Positions 16,323 to 25,994 of a stretch of 64,000 nucleotides of DNA are shown in pieces; within the stretch, counting starts at the first letter, position 1; every line of letters starts with the position of its first letter. The position numbers and the translations under genes are program-made. The notes below the pieces were generated by a model that was not told the origin of the DNA, searched no databases, and worked only from the letters and a program-made list of their open reading frames with translations. Source of the stretch: Paenibacillus tianjinensis. GTDB taxonomy: Bacteria; Bacillota; Bacilli; Paenibacillales; Paenibacillaceae. The stretch lies in assembly GCF_017086365.1 (NCBI RefSeq), contig NZ_CP070969.1:1674001-1738000 (forward strand), read 5' to 3'.

Positions 16323-18291
16323 GAGGCTGTCCCATAAGTAGATTTTTTCGAGTAGAGACAGACCCTTTTCATTATTCAAAACCGAAAAACGTCAACAATG
16401 TAGCGATTCTCCTGTTATTGGAGGATCGCTGCTCTGCGTTTTTGGTCGTTTGCAGCTTGCTTCAGTAGATTGTGGGCAAGGGAAAGCCATCCGACTTCAA
16501 GCGTCACTTTTTCCATGCCGCGAAGCAGAAACCGCCGGAAACCCCGGTTGTTCTTTAGTTGTCCAAATACACTTTCTGGTTCTGTCATTCGACGTACGGC
16601 CAAAGTGAAGCCTTCCTCGCTTTGCAAAATTGCCCGAGCTTGTTTCTGGTACCGCAGTCGTTCCAGACTGACAACCACTTCCCGATTTCCTTCGGCTTTC
16701 GTACATCTTTCCTTCAGTGGACAGCCCACGCAGCTCTGGCTACGGTAATGACGTTTTCGGATTTCATATCCACTCTCTAACGTTTCCTTGCTTTCTTTGC
16801 GAAAATGCAGCGTTTGTCCGGCGGGGCATGTCCATGTATCCACGGCTTCGTCGTACGTCCAGTTCTCAATCTTTCCGATATTCTCTTTCCACGCTTTGCT
16901 CTTTTCTTTGTGGTAGCTGCCGTATTTGACCACGGCCTTCACGTGTTCGTTTTCCAAATAGGCATAATTTTCTTCACTGCCGTAGCCGGCATCCGCGATC
17001 ACCGCCCTCGGAAGTCTCCCTAGGATCTGCCGCACCTTTTCTAAGTGCGGCTGTAAACAACGCGTATCCGTCGGTCTTTGGTGTAGACTGTACGCCAAAA
17101 TAAACTGGTTTTCGGTGCCGATCTGTACATTGTAGCCGGGTTTGAGTTGACCGTTTCGCATGTGATCTTCCTTCATCCGCATGAAGGTGGCATCCGGGTC
17201 CGTCTTACTAAAGCTGTTTCGGTCCCCGAGCAGGTTTTGGTATTGCTCATATTTCAGCAGTCTCGGAAACAGATCCTTACGGAGCCTCCGAACCGCTTTT
17301 TTCAATGGCTTGTTCTTGGGCTTCTTCAGCAGTTGCGACTCTAACGACTGGGTCATTTGTTCAAGTTTCTCACTGTCGATCTCGGCGGACTCGCCAAGTT
17401 CGCTCAGATCCTGGCCGCGGTGTTCCTGTTCTTCTTGTTTCTCTGCAGCCTCAATGTCGGCAAACAATGCATGTACCTTTTCTTGCAGCTTGGCTTTATG
17501 CTTACTAACGGCTTTACCCCACACGAAGGTATAGCGATTCGCATTTGCCTCTATTTTTGTGCCATCTACAAAATAATGCTCGAAGGAGATGTATTTCTCG
17601 TCCGCCAGAAACTGAAGCACGGCGGTAAATACCATTTCTAGGACGTCCTTCATCCGCTGAGAACGAAAGCGGTTGAGCGTGCGGAAATCCGGGCGTTGTC
17701 GTCCCGCTAGCCACATGAAGGGAATGTTTTCTCGGACCGCTTTGGCGATTTGCCGGGAGGAATAAATGCGCTGCGTATACGCATAGATAATGACTTTGGT
17801 GAGCATTTTAGGGTGGTAGCTGTCACGGCCGCCACCGGGATAGGCAGTGTCAAAGATGGTGTCGTCTAGCCGATTGACGGCTGCGTTAACGACACGAACG
17901 AGGTGGTTTTCGGGAATATCTTCTTCCAGATCCATTGGCAAGCAAAGTTGGTCCATGGTATATTGAATGTACAAAAGAAACCTCTCCTTTGAAATGGTTG
18001 TGTGGTAACTCCATTTTACCAAAGGATGGTTTCTTTTTTGTGCGATTTTTAAAGATTGTAGATCCATTTCCCGCTTAAACAGCGGAGAGGACGGAACGAT
18101 TGTGGAAAAGCGGCAGCGGTCGCCTTGGTCTCCGGATTTTCACCGCTAAGGGGAATGAAAAAAATCTGGAGAGCACAGCGATTGGAACAACGGTCCGTTC
18201 GCGGAGCGTCCACCCAAGTGCTCACGTTGATCCTACTTAAAAAAACAGGGGCTATCCCAAGCAGCCATTTCATGGCTTTTGGGACAGCCCC
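16323..18291 (-). mobile_element. IS1182-family insertion sequence
   Basis: A single transposase gene is bracketed by imperfect terminal inverted repeats: left end GAGGCTGTCCCATAAG (16323-16338) and, on the other strand at the right end, GGGGCTGTCCCAAAAG (18291-18276), 14 of 16 matching. Total length near 1.97 kb fits the family. The right end is part of a long hairpin (18248-18292) followed by a T run, which looks like a terminator. I could not find a clear target-site duplication. The element lies between trhP2 and the chemoreceptor gene and breaks neither. Confidence 0.8.
16415..17974 (-). CDS. IS1182-family transposase
   Basis: About 520 residues from the TTG at 17974, which has AAAGGAGAGG six bases upstream; an in-frame ATG at 18067 would add 31 residues without a ribosome site, and an ATG at 17956 is a second option. 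Visible blocks are LEEDIPENHLVRVVNAAVNRL, GGGRDSYHPKMLTKVIIYAY, the DDE-type FEHYFVDGTKIEANANRYTFVWGK, VIADAGYGSEENYAYLE, and the C-terminal MTEPESVFGQLKNNRGFRRFLLRG with its catalytic Glu. The frame is intact, so the element may still be active. Confidence 0.93.
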   Translation of the reverse strand: MYIQYTMDQLCLPMDLEEDIPENHLVRVVNAAVNRLDDTIFDTAYPGGGRDSYHPKMLTKVIIYAYTQRIYSSRQIAKAVRENIPFMWLAGRQRPDFRTLNRFRSQRMKDVLEMVFTAVLQFLADEKYISFEHYFVDGTKIEANANRYTFVWGKAVSKHKAKLQEKVHALFADIEAAEKQEEQEHRGQDLSELGESAEIDSEKLEQMTQSLESQLLKKPKNKPLKKAVRRLRKDLFPRLLKYEQYQNLLGDRNSFSKTDPDATFMRMKEDHMRNGQLKPGYNVQIGTENQFILAYSLHQRPTDTRCLQPHLEKVRQILGRLPRAVIADAGYGSEENYAYLENEHVKAVVKYGSYHKEKSKAWKENIGKIENWTYDEAVDTWTCPAGQTLHFRKESKETLESGYEIRKRHYRSQSCVGCPLKERCTKAEGNREVVVSLERLRYQKQARAILQSEEGFTLAVRRMTEPESVFGQLKNNRGFRRFLLRGMEKVTLEVGWLSLAHNLLKQAANDQKRRAAILQ

Positions 18292-18357
18292 TTTTTTTGC
18301 AAAAAAAAGAAAATGACTTAAATATATAAAGATTATCAGGTAATTTCTTAAGAACTC

Positions 18358-18385
18358 TAAGCAAATAGTCGGAGAAAACCGATAT
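18358..18385 (+). promoter_or_regulatory. Sigma-D-like promoter of the chemoreceptor gene
   Basis: TAAG (18358-18361) and ACCGATAT (18378-18385) with a 16-nt spacer resemble the motility sigma factor consensus TAAA-N15-GCCGATAT. It sits 65 nt before a chemoreceptor, a class of gene usually under this sigma factor. Confidence 0.6.
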
Positions 18386-18450
18386 AGATTCATATAGGGA
18401 ACGCTTACATAGGACTTCTACGACTTTTATTCTAACTGGCAGGTGATGAT

Positions 18451-20736
18451 ATGGGGGCTCCCGAGCAGGAGAACAGAGATAAAAAGCAGAAGGGGAGAAG
18501 GGTGAAATTGGGGAAAAATAGTAAGAAATCAGTGGATAAACAACAAGTAGAACCAAGCCGTACAGATGTGGACCAGACAACAGGCAAAGGCAATGGTAAA
18601 GGTAAATTCCAGAGTATAGGCAAGATAAGGGATATGGGCTTCAAAGGAGCGCTGAATAGTTCAGTAAGCCAGGTCAAGAAAGTCGATCCGATTAAGTCCG
18701 TAGGAGTCAAGCTGTTTCTGATTTTCCTGTCTTCCATTGTAGCTGTCGTGCTGCTACTGGGTCTCTTGTCTTACAACAAGGCTAAGAATACAATTAAGGA
18801 CAATGTCTCGGAAGCGAACCGGCAGACCATTATCCAGACATCGGATAAGCTGGACATTACACTCAAACAGTATGAGAATCTGGCGCTTCAGCTGTACTTT
18901 GATGCACAAATGCAGAGTGACCTGTCGGAGCTGTTATCCGCAGAGTCTAGTTACGATAAATTCGTCGCTACGGATTCGATTAGTAAGAAGCTGTCCAGCC
19001 AGACGACTACGGACTCAAATATTGTGGCGATCACCCTGATACCGCAAGCCGCTGATGAGGGTATCATCACGAGCGGGAGTTCCGGTCTTAAGATCGATGG
19101 AATCAGAGACCAGGAATGGTTCAAGAAGGTTACTGCTAACAATACAGAGTACACGTCCTATTATTCAGATGAAACCGCAGCACCGCAGAACTATTGGTTC
19201 TCGACATCTGTGGAGGGTGACGGCGGCAAGAATATTGCTATGGTAAGATCACTTAAGACTATGGGCTCTGCTACAGGCTATGTCATCATGCTTGAGCTCA
19301 AAAATACCTTACTGGAAGAGGCCTTCAAAAGCGTATCGCTTGGAGACGGCTCGCGGATTCAGCTGGTTGATCCAAACGGTACTGTTATTGCATCCTCGGT
19401 TCCTGCTGAAGATGGTGTGGCTTCCGAATTCGGCTTCATCAAGGACAGCAAGAACAAGAATAACAGCCAGGAAGCCAAGGATTCAAACGGCAAAGATGTG
19501 CTGGCTGTATTCAGTACATTAACCAAGGCTGACTGGAAGCTGACAGGTGTTGTCCCGACAGGAGAACTAGTGAAAGCAGCTAAGCCGATTCTGTTTACAA
19601 CTTATATGGCCGCTCTTGCATCTGCTCTGCTTGCGGTGTTACTCGGCTTCTGGATGGTCCAGATGATCGCCAAGCCGGTAGCCCGCCTGAAGGATCTAAT
19701 GGTGGAAGGTGCAAAAGGCGATTTGAGCGTACGTACAGAGTTTACTTCAAAAGATGAAATTGGCCAGCTGTCCGCTTCGTTCAATATGATGATGGAACGG
19801 ATTACCGAGCTGGTTGCACAAACGACAGATACTGCCCGGGAAGTCTTGGAGACTGCCGGCGAGCTTGGTGATGCCTCCCGTAAGACGGCTGTATCTGCGA
19901 AAGAGATTGCCGCAGCTACCGAAGAGATTGCCGGCGGTGCAGGAAGTTTGGCACTGGAAGCTGAGCGGGGCAATGAATTGACCGACCTGATCGGTACTCA
20001 AATGCAGAACGTCATTGCTGCCAATGCCGAGATGGATGAAGCGGCACGCGGTGTCGGTGAAGCCAGCGGACTCGGAGCGAAACAGATGGAAGACCTGCTC
20101 AAACAGACAGGCCGTACCGGAGAAATGACCTCCGCATTAGTAGATCGCGTCAACAACCTGAAAGATACGGTTTACTCTGTTATGAAGGTTCTTGATGTTA
20201 TGAAAAATATTACGCAGCAGACCAATATTCTGTCACTGAATGCTACTATTGAAGCAGCAAGAGCGGGCGAAGCGGGCCGCGGCTTTATGGTCGTCGCAGA
20301 TGAAGTCCGGCAGCTGGCAGACCAGTCCAAGCAGTCGATTGCGCTGGTAGCAGGAATTATTGATAAGATCGTTACAGAAATGAATGAAACGGTGAACGTT
20401 CTGTCTGAAGTGGCACCGCTCTTCAAACAACAGATGACTTCCGTAAAAAGCACCAGTGATATCTTTGTTTCTGTACAGGCTCAAATGGAGGATTTCATTG
20501 CCAGTCTGGAGTCTGTAACAGGCGCCATTGGCAGCCTCAGCCATTCGCAGGGTGTATTGTCTGATGCGATGGGCAATGTAAGTGCAGTCGCTCAGCAATC
20601 GTCTGCGACTTCCGAAGAAGTGGCATCACTCAGCAACGAGCAGCAGAACGTGAGTGATCAGCTCGTCTCTCTGTCCGGCAAGCTGGAGGTTGCTTCGAAC
20701 CAGCTGAAAGACAAGCTGGCGATGTTCACAATCTAA
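18451..20736 (+). CDS. Methyl-accepting chemotaxis protein with long basic N-terminal extension
   Basis: A 761-residue transmembrane chemoreceptor. An unusual lysine-rich cytoplasmic segment of about 85 residues precedes TM1 (about 86-108). An extracellular dCache-like sensor follows (about 110-378), then TM2 (about 380-404), HAMP (about 405-457) and the methyl-accepting signalling domain with the hairpin tip [25 protein letters not shown] near residue 595. It would pass ligand sensing to CheA/CheW. The paralogue at 56730 has the same layout without the long N-terminal extension. Later in-frame starts (for example Met54) could shorten it. A terminator at 20773 follows. Confidence 0.92.
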   Translation: MGAPEQENRDKKQKGRRVKLGKNSKKSVDKQQVEPSRTDVDQTTGKGNGKGKFQSIGKIRDMGFKGALNSSVSQVKKVDPIKSVGVKLFLIFLSSIVAVVLLLGLLSYNKAKNTIKDNVSEANRQTIIQTSDKLDITLKQYENLALQLYFDAQMQSDLSELLSAESSYDKFVATDSISKKLSSQTTTDSNIVAITLIPQAADEGIITSGSSGLKIDGIRDQEWFKKVTANNTEYTSYYSDETAAPQNYWFSTSVEGDGGKNIAMVRSLKTMGSATGYVIMLELKNTLLEEAFKSVSLGDGSRIQLVDPNGTVIASSVPAEDGVASEFGFIKDSKNKNNSQEAKDSNGKDVLAVFSTLTKADWKLTGVVPTGELVKAAKPILFTTYMAALASALLAVLLGFWMVQMIAKPVARLKDLMVEGAKGDLSVRTEFTSKDEIGQLSASFNMMMERITELVAQTTDTAREVLETAGELGDASRKTAVSAKEIAAATEEIAGGAGSLALEAERGNELTDLIGTQMQNVIAANAEMDEAARGVGEASGLGAKQMEDLLKQTGRTGEMTSALVDRVNNLKDTVYSVMKVLDVMKNITQQTNILSLNATIEAARAGEAGRGFMVVADEVRQLADQSKQSIALVAGIIDKIVTEMNETVNVLSEVAPLFKQQMTSVKSTSDIFVSVQAQMEDFIASLESVTGAIGSLSHSQGVLSDAMGNVSAVAQQSSATSEEVASLSNEQQNVSDQLVSLSGKLEVASNQLKDKLAMFTI

Positions 20737-20772
20737 TAAGTCAGCAGTTAGGTGTAGTTATATGGTAGACTC

Positions 20773-20808
20773 AGGCCGCTTCTTCCCCAGGGAAGAAGCG
20801 GCCTGTTA
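20773..20808 (+). terminator. Terminator after the first chemoreceptor gene
   Basis: AGGCCGCTTCTTCCC pairs perfectly with the downstream GGGAAGAAGCGGCCT around a short loop; the trailing sequence is only moderately T-rich. Confidence 0.75.
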
Positions 20809-20830
20809 ATTATAGGTACTGGACTTTTTC

Positions 20831-20904
20831 TTGTGAAACTTGGAGCTAACAAGTATAATTATTTTGTTAGGTAAATGTTATGTTGGCTGAAAATGTTAGG
20901 TAAA
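20831..20904 (+). promoter_or_regulatory. Promoter and candidate operators of the kinase-SBP-LacI operon
   Basis: TTGTGA (20831-20836) and TATAAT (20854-20859) are 17 bp apart. The -10 box is framed by a perfect inverted repeat CTAACAA (20846-20852) / TTGTTAG (20864-20870). Two direct copies of TGTTAGGTAAA (20865-20875 and 20894-20904, 29 nt apart) follow. This layout suggests repressor binding, perhaps by the LacI protein encoded in the same operon. Confidence 0.6.
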
Positions 20905-20927
20905 GCTGATTGAAGGAGAAGGACCGG

Positions 20928-22820
20928 ATGAAAGTAAAGTATAAGCACAACTGGTGGTCCTTTATTGGGGACATGGGCATGGAACGAAAGCTGCTCCTTG
21001 TCTTCCTGGTTATTATTACACTGCCGCTTTCGGTTATCAGTGTGATCAGCTTCAAGAGCTATACACAGTCGATCCAAGGTAACACGGTTGCTTATTCGGA
21101 GAAGCTGATCGATCAAATGATGGATGGGGTCGACGACTACATAGAAGACATGAAGCGAATTTCTTCGATGCCTGCGTATGTAAACGATATCAAACAAAAT
21201 CTGATCCGCTCCAACCGCTATTATGCACAGAAGAAGCTGACTGAAGGTGATACTGACCGGAGCAGTGTCGCACCAGGTGATTTTGATCTGCTTCTATCCA
21301 TCCAGAGAGGGATAGAAGGCAATATTTCCTTCATCAACAATATTAAACGGGGGACGAACTCTGTCTATATTTTCGATGCCTACGGCAATGGCTATTATTC
21401 AGCTAAGGATGGCGGTGTGCGGCTTGATCTGGATCAGAGCTATAAATTCTGGAGCCAGCAGGTGAAGGATTCGAGCGGTGAAGCGCTGTTGTTCGGTACT
21501 CAGGCCTATACCACCAATCTGCAGAGTACGCGTTATGCTTATACGGTTGTCCGCAAAATTGTTGACGGTCTCTGGAACCCGATCGGACTGATCGCGGTAG
21601 AAGCCAATGTCAGCAACTTGGAGTTCCAAGTGGCGGAGCTGGACGAGGTGACTCATGGCAAGTCCCTGATCGTGGATGAGGCGGGCAAGGTCATTTATGA
21701 CAGTGACCAGAAGCTGTTAACAATGGATATATCCCATACTTCACTGTTCCGCAGTGCCAAGGGAGCCGCCGGAAGCTTCTATGATACGGTGTCGGGTAAG
21801 GAACGGCTGAACATTTATTCGAGTTCCTCTAAGACAAACTGGAAGGTGATTATCTCCATTCCGGTCGATGAATTGACCCGTGATGTGAAGTTGACCCGCA
21901 ACGCAACCTTGGCGGCGACAATGATTATTATCGTACTCGCATTGATTATCTCTATTATTCTGTCCTTTGCCCTGACCAAACCGCTGACACAAATGATTCA
22001 GCTGATGAAAAAGGTGCAGAACGGTGATCTGGATGTCAACTTCCGCGTGAAACGCCGGGATGAAATAGGCCTGCTCGGTCATCAGTTCAACCGTATGCTC
22101 GCGCGCATCCGCCAGCTGATCCAGGATATTTACCGGATAGAGGAGCAGAAGAAGGAAGCGGAGCTGCATGCGCTGCAGAGCCAGATCAATCCGCATTTCA
22201 TTTACAACACATTGGAGTCTATCCGCATGACGGCGGAAATCAATGATGATGTAGAAGCAGCTGACATGATTTCGATTCTGGGTAAGCTGCTGCGTTACAG
22301 TACCAGCGATTTGTCCGGCCATACGACAATGAAGCAGGAGCTGATGTATGTCTGCAATTATGTTGAACTCTTAGGCTGCCGCTACCCGGGAAGGTTCGTG
22401 CTGCAGATTGATGTTCCCCGGGAGCTGGATGACTACTCGATTATCAAGCTGGTGTTCCAGCCGATTATCGAGAATGCAGCCTATCACGGGCTTGATGACA
22501 GCAAGGAACATATGCATCTCAGTATCAGCTGTGAGATTACTGAGCATAAGCTGCTGTTTCATATCCGCGACGACGGCTGCGGGATGGACCGGGCTACCCT
22601 GGACAAGCTGAATGATAATCTGAAGCGTGAGACGCCTCCGAAGAAAAGCATCAACGGAGGCATCGGGATGAAGAATGTGCATCAGCGGGTCCAGCTGAAC
22701 TATGGAGCGGCATATGGCATAGAGGTGTTCAGCGAACCCGGAGAGGGTACAGATGTAATTCTGTCCCTGCCGCTTCCGGGAACCAGCAAGCCTGAGACAG
22801 AAAGGAGCAATCTGCTTTGA
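20928..22820 (+). CDS. Sensor histidine kinase, YesM type
   Basis: About 630 residues from the ATG at 20928, which has AAGGAGAAGG upstream (an in-frame TTG at 20910 has none). Order: TM1 about 19-41, extracellular Cache-like sensor, TM2 about 325-350, HAMP about 350-402, His_kinase domain with phospho-acceptor His423 in SQINPHFIYNTLESIRM, and a HATPase domain with QPIIENAAYHGL, DDGCGM and GGIGMKNVHQR. YesM/LytS-type kinases pair with YesN-type AraC response regulators to switch on sugar-uptake genes. No response regulator is adjacent; the gene instead overlaps an extracellular sugar-binding lipoprotein gene by four bases. The nearest YesN-type regulator is at 50225. Confidence 0.93.
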   Translation: MKVKYKHNWWSFIGDMGMERKLLLVFLVIITLPLSVISVISFKSYTQSIQGNTVAYSEKLIDQMMDGVDDYIEDMKRISSMPAYVNDIKQNLIRSNRYYAQKKLTEGDTDRSSVAPGDFDLLLSIQRGIEGNISFINNIKRGTNSVYIFDAYGNGYYSAKDGGVRLDLDQSYKFWSQQVKDSSGEALLFGTQAYTTNLQSTRYAYTVVRKIVDGLWNPIGLIAVEANVSNLEFQVAELDEVTHGKSLIVDEAGKVIYDSDQKLLTMDISHTSLFRSAKGAAGSFYDTVSGKERLNIYSSSSKTNWKVIISIPVDELTRDVKLTRNATLAATMIIIVLALIISIILSFALTKPLTQMIQLMKKVQNGDLDVNFRVKRRDEIGLLGHQFNRMLARIRQLIQDIYRIEEQKKEAELHALQSQINPHFIYNTLESIRMTAEINDDVEAADMISILGKLLRYSTSDLSGHTTMKQELMYVCNYVELLGCRYPGRFVLQIDVPRELDDYSIIKLVFQPIIENAAYHGLDDSKEHMHLSISCEITEHKLLFHIRDDGCGMDRATLDKLNDNLKRETPPKKSINGGIGMKNVHQRVQLNYGAAYGIEVFSEPGEGTDVILSLPLPGTSKPETERSNLL

Positions 22821-24127
22821 AAATGACAAAAGCATACTGGACACTGCAAACGATGCTTCTGCTCCTGTTGCTGCTCCTGCTGTCAGCGGGCTGTGAGAAC
22901 CGGAGCAGCAAGCAGGAGCCTGCGGTAACGCCGGCTGCGGATAATGAACAGAGTAGTCTGTCGGGTAATATCCTTATGCTGACCAACCGGATCGATCTTA
23001 TTGAGAACGGCACGATGCAGGGATACGCGGACCAGTTTATAAAGAAGTATCCGCTGGCCAGTGTTGAATTCGAGGGCTTATCCAATTATGCCACCGACAT
23101 TCTGGTGCGTCTCTCTACCAAGGATGCCGGGGATGTGCTGCTGCTGCCGGTCAATCTGCCTGCGAAGGAACTGAGCTATTTTTTTGAGCCGCTGAGTGCA
23201 GAAATGTCTGCCCGTGAGCGGTTCACTACCTTCGCTACTTATGGTGGCAAAAGATATGGCTTATCTACAGGGACAACCACCAGCGGGATCGTTTACAATA
23301 AGAAGGCGTTTGAACAGGCGGGGATCACAGAGATCCCGCAGACGCTGGATGATTTCTACGCCATCTGCGCCAAGCTGAAGCAGGCGGGCATTATACCGCT
23401 GTATATGAATTATGGTGCGGTCTGGCCGCTGCGGGAATGGGGCAACAATATGGTCAACTATATGACCGGCAATCCCGATTATATGAATGACATGGTTCAT
23501 GAGAACAGCCCCTGGCAGCTGGATAATGAGTGGGGGCAGGCGATGGGGATTGCCAGAACCCTGATAGCCAGAGGCTACGTGGAGGAAGAGCTGTTCTCCA
23601 ACAACTGGGAGATCTCCAAAACCAAGCTGGCGAAAGGTGAGGCAGGAATGTATCTGACCGGAAACTGGACGATCAGCCAGATTCTGGACGCCGGAGCTGC
23701 TCCGGAGGATATTGGTTATTTCCCGTTTCCTTATGATAATGGGGCCTCGCATTATGCGCCTCTTAACCCTGACTGGTTCATTGGAGTCAGCAAATTCAGC
23801 AAAAACAAAGAATTATCGATGGCCTGGGTGAATTTTCTGGTTAATGAAACCTCCTATACTTCAGAGGGATTTCTTCCGGCAGATGATCACGCAGAGCCTT
23901 CGATGGAACAGTATCGTGAATTCCTTTCCTATCATCCGAAGCTGGTAGAAGCCACTGTGCAGACGGACGCTTTTATAGATATGGCCAACCGCTCGAAACT
24001 GTCGTTTGCCTCAGGAGACTATATCCAGGAGCTGATTGCCGCACCTGATTTACAGAAGGCTTTTGATGAGTTAAATGAGAAATGGTTAGAAGCCCGGGGT
24101 GGGCAGCTGCCCTCTTCGCAGCCTTAA
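22817..24127 (+). CDS. Orphan family 1 sugar-binding lipoprotein coupled to the kinase gene
   Basis: A 436-residue extracytoplasmic solute-binding protein. It starts at TTG 22817 overlapping the kinase stop (TTGA), with AAAGGAG 8 nt upstream. A leucine-rich signal peptide ends in the lipobox LSAGC (Cys about 26). The fold is that of ABC sugar-binding proteins (YADQFIKKYPLASVEFEGLSNY, GDVLLLPVNL, GLSTGTTTSGIVYNKKAFEQAGI, GNWTISQILDAG). It is a clear paralogue of the binding protein at 51307. There are no permease genes nearby, so it probably serves as the ligand-binding partner of the kinase rather than in transport. Confidence 0.9.
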   Translation: MKMTKAYWTLQTMLLLLLLLLLSAGCENRSSKQEPAVTPAADNEQSSLSGNILMLTNRIDLIENGTMQGYADQFIKKYPLASVEFEGLSNYATDILVRLSTKDAGDVLLLPVNLPAKELSYFFEPLSAEMSARERFTTFATYGGKRYGLSTGTTTSGIVYNKKAFEQAGITEIPQTLDDFYAICAKLKQAGIIPLYMNYGAVWPLREWGNNMVNYMTGNPDYMNDMVHENSPWQLDNEWGQAMGIARTLIARGYVEEELFSNNWEISKTKLAKGEAGMYLTGNWTISQILDAGAAPEDIGYFPFPYDNGASHYAPLNPDWFIGVSKFSKNKELSMAWVNFLVNETSYTSEGFLPADDHAEPSMEQYREFLSYHPKLVEATVQTDAFIDMANRSKLSFASGDYIQELIAAPDLQKAFDELNEKWLEARGGQLPSSQP

Positions 24128-24170
24128 CCGGCAGAACACCTAATCTAAGAATACATTGGAGGTTATACAT

Positions 24171-25235
24171 ATGGCTAAAAAAGTTACGATGCAGAAAATT
24201 GCCGATCATCTGGGTGTATCCAAGTTTGTCGTTTCCAAGTCTCTCTCCGGCAAGGGTGGTGTCAACGAAACAACGAGAGAGCGGGTAATCCAGGCCGCTT
24301 CGCAGCTGGGCTATTTCACCCAAAAAAATGCATACATGCAAAATATGAAGCGTTCCACCCAGGGGGCAGGCGGGGACCGGAACAAGCAATCGGTGCTGGT
24401 GCTGATGCCAAATATCCGCTCACAAACGCAGGACTCCTTATATTGGGGGAAAATTGTTGACGGGATTGCGCTTGCTCTGGATCAGGAAGGCCTTGGCATG
24501 GTTATTGTCTCTGAACACCGTGCCGATAATTTCGTGAATATTCTCAATCCGAACGGTCTGCTTGGTCTGGTTGGCGTTGGCCAGATCTCCACCTCACTGC
24601 TGCTGGAGGTGCACCGGATCGGCCTGCCGATGGTGCTGATTGACCATGAAGACCCGTTGATTCCAAGCGATACGGTGTTTGCGAACAATATTGATTCGAT
24701 GGCCCGGCTAAGCAATCATCTGCTGGGTATAGGCCATACGCAACAGCATTTAATCGCCCCGATCCGCTATTCACGCAGCTTCAGGGACCGCTGGATCGGC
24801 TTCCGCAGCGCGCTTGAAGAGAATGGAATGAAGCCTCCCGCCGGTGATGACGAGATGTTAATGCTAGAGGATATGGATTCTGTAGTCTTTCATGAAGAAT
24901 TCAAACAATGGCTGCTCAAACGGAAAAAAGCCAAAAACCTGCCGACCGCGCTGCTCTGCGGGAACGATTTTACCGCCCTTACGGTTTGTGAGGTGCTGAG
25001 GGAGGAAGGCCTGAATGTACCGGCTGATGTCTCCGTGACGGGTTTTGACAATATTGAAGATGCAACCAGATGTGTACCACCGCTTACGACTGTACATGTC
25101 CCTAAAGAAGCAATGGGCCGGGCCGCAGTAGAGAAGCTGCTGAACCGTATCCACAACCCGTCTGCGCCGCTGGAAAAAATCCTGATCGCAGCCGATATTG
25201 TTCACCGGGATTCCGTTGCAGAGCCGCGGAGCTGA
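24171..25235 (+). CDS. LacI family transcriptional regulator
   Basis: About 354 residues from the ATG at 24171 (GGAGG 8 nt upstream). The N-terminal LacI helix-turn-helix reads VTMQKIADHLGVSKFVVSKSLSGKGGVNETTRERV, followed by a periplasmic-binding-protein-like effector domain (VLVLMPNIRS, GFDNIEDATRCVPPLTTVHVPKEAMG at the end). It would bind a sugar or sugar phosphate and repress or activate carbohydrate genes. It lies 43 nt behind the orphan binding protein, in the kinase operon. The inverted repeat over the operon's own -10 box is a candidate autoregulatory operator. Confidence 0.93.
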   Translation: MAKKVTMQKIADHLGVSKFVVSKSLSGKGGVNETTRERVIQAASQLGYFTQKNAYMQNMKRSTQGAGGDRNKQSVLVLMPNIRSQTQDSLYWGKIVDGIALALDQEGLGMVIVSEHRADNFVNILNPNGLLGLVGVGQISTSLLLEVHRIGLPMVLIDHEDPLIPSDTVFANNIDSMARLSNHLLGIGHTQQHLIAPIRYSRSFRDRWIGFRSALEENGMKPPAGDDEMLMLEDMDSVVFHEEFKQWLLKRKKAKNLPTALLCGNDFTALTVCEVLREEGLNVPADVSVTGFDNIEDATRCVPPLTTVHVPKEAMGRAAVEKLLNRIHNPSAPLEKILIAADIVHRDSVAEPRS

Positions 25236-25262
25236 GGAATTTACGATTGGAGGGAACAGGCA

Positions 25263-25589
25263 ATGAGCTATGATGTGCATATTACCCGGGCAGGACACTG
25301 GACAGAAAGCGGCAGCAAGCCGATTTCACTGGATGAAGCAAAGGCTTATTTTGCTGCTCAAGAGGAGTTTGAGTACAGCAGCGGACTTTCCCTTAAAGGT
25401 CCTTTTGGAACGATGACGATCGGGGGAGAGTTCTTCAACTGGACTGATGAAGGGGAGAGCGTGCCATTCAAATACACAGAAGGCAGAATCACGGTGTCCA
25501 GCGCGGACGACTATGTGATTAACAAGATGAAAGAGGTCGCAGTAGGGCTGGGCGCTATAGTGCAGGGAGATGAAGGGGAGATTTATTAA
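25263..25589 (+). CDS. Small protein of unknown function
   Basis: A 108-residue soluble protein (MSYDVHITRAGHWTE..., GGEFFNWTDEG, VQGDEGEIY at the C-terminus). GGAGGG precedes the ATG and the gap from the LacI stop is only 27 nt, so it is probably in that operon. It is acidic, has no signal peptide and no cysteines. The general look (short, MSYD start, VQGD-GE-Y end) recalls small proteins found as orphan immunity-type genes, but I cannot assign a family. Confidence 0.75.
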   Translation: MSYDVHITRAGHWTESGSKPISLDEAKAYFAAQEEFEYSSGLSLKGPFGTMTIGGEFFNWTDEGESVPFKYTEGRITVSSADDYVINKMKEVAVGLGAIVQGDEGEIY

Positions 25590-25608
25590 ACTACTATAGG
25601 AGGCTAAA

Positions 25609-25971
25609 ATGAAGGATCAGCCGCTGGAATTGTATAAAGCCTTTGTCGATGACTTGGTTGAGCGGTCACCAGGTCTTTATGCCCGCTGGATTATGGAGAA
25701 AGGCTGGCCTGAAACTGAGGAAAATGCACGTGTAAATAAGGTGCTGCAGGAATTAACCGTGGAACAAAAAGAAGTGTTTGCCCTGATTGCTCAATCCTCT
25801 CGCAATGGCGGGATACATGATGTCCTTGTCTATTTATCGGAACAAATCAATCTGAATAGAATGGACATCTCCTTTGGCGGTGTAGCGATGGCTAAGGAGC
25901 CCTTTGATACAGAACTGTATTATGATTGGGTATGCCGCCGGGAAGGAAATGACTGGCCAGATCCTGAATAA
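25609..25971 (+). CDS. Small protein of unknown function (DUF6547-like)
   Basis: A 120-residue soluble, acidic protein: LYKAFVDDLVERSPGLYARWIMEKGWPETEENARV, LTVEQKEVFALIAQSSRNGGIHDVLVYL, ELYYDWVCRREGNDWPDPE. The pattern reminds me of DUF6547, without certainty. AGGAGG lies before the ATG, and the gap from the previous small gene is 19 nt, so both end the kinase-SBP-LacI operon. A terminator follows at 25995. Confidence 0.75.
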   Translation: MKDQPLELYKAFVDDLVERSPGLYARWIMEKGWPETEENARVNKVLQELTVEQKEVFALIAQSSRNGGIHDVLVYLSEQINLNRMDISFGGVAMAKEPFDTELYYDWVCRREGNDWPDPE

Positions 25972-25994
25972 CTTCCCCAGAAGGTCTAAAATGT

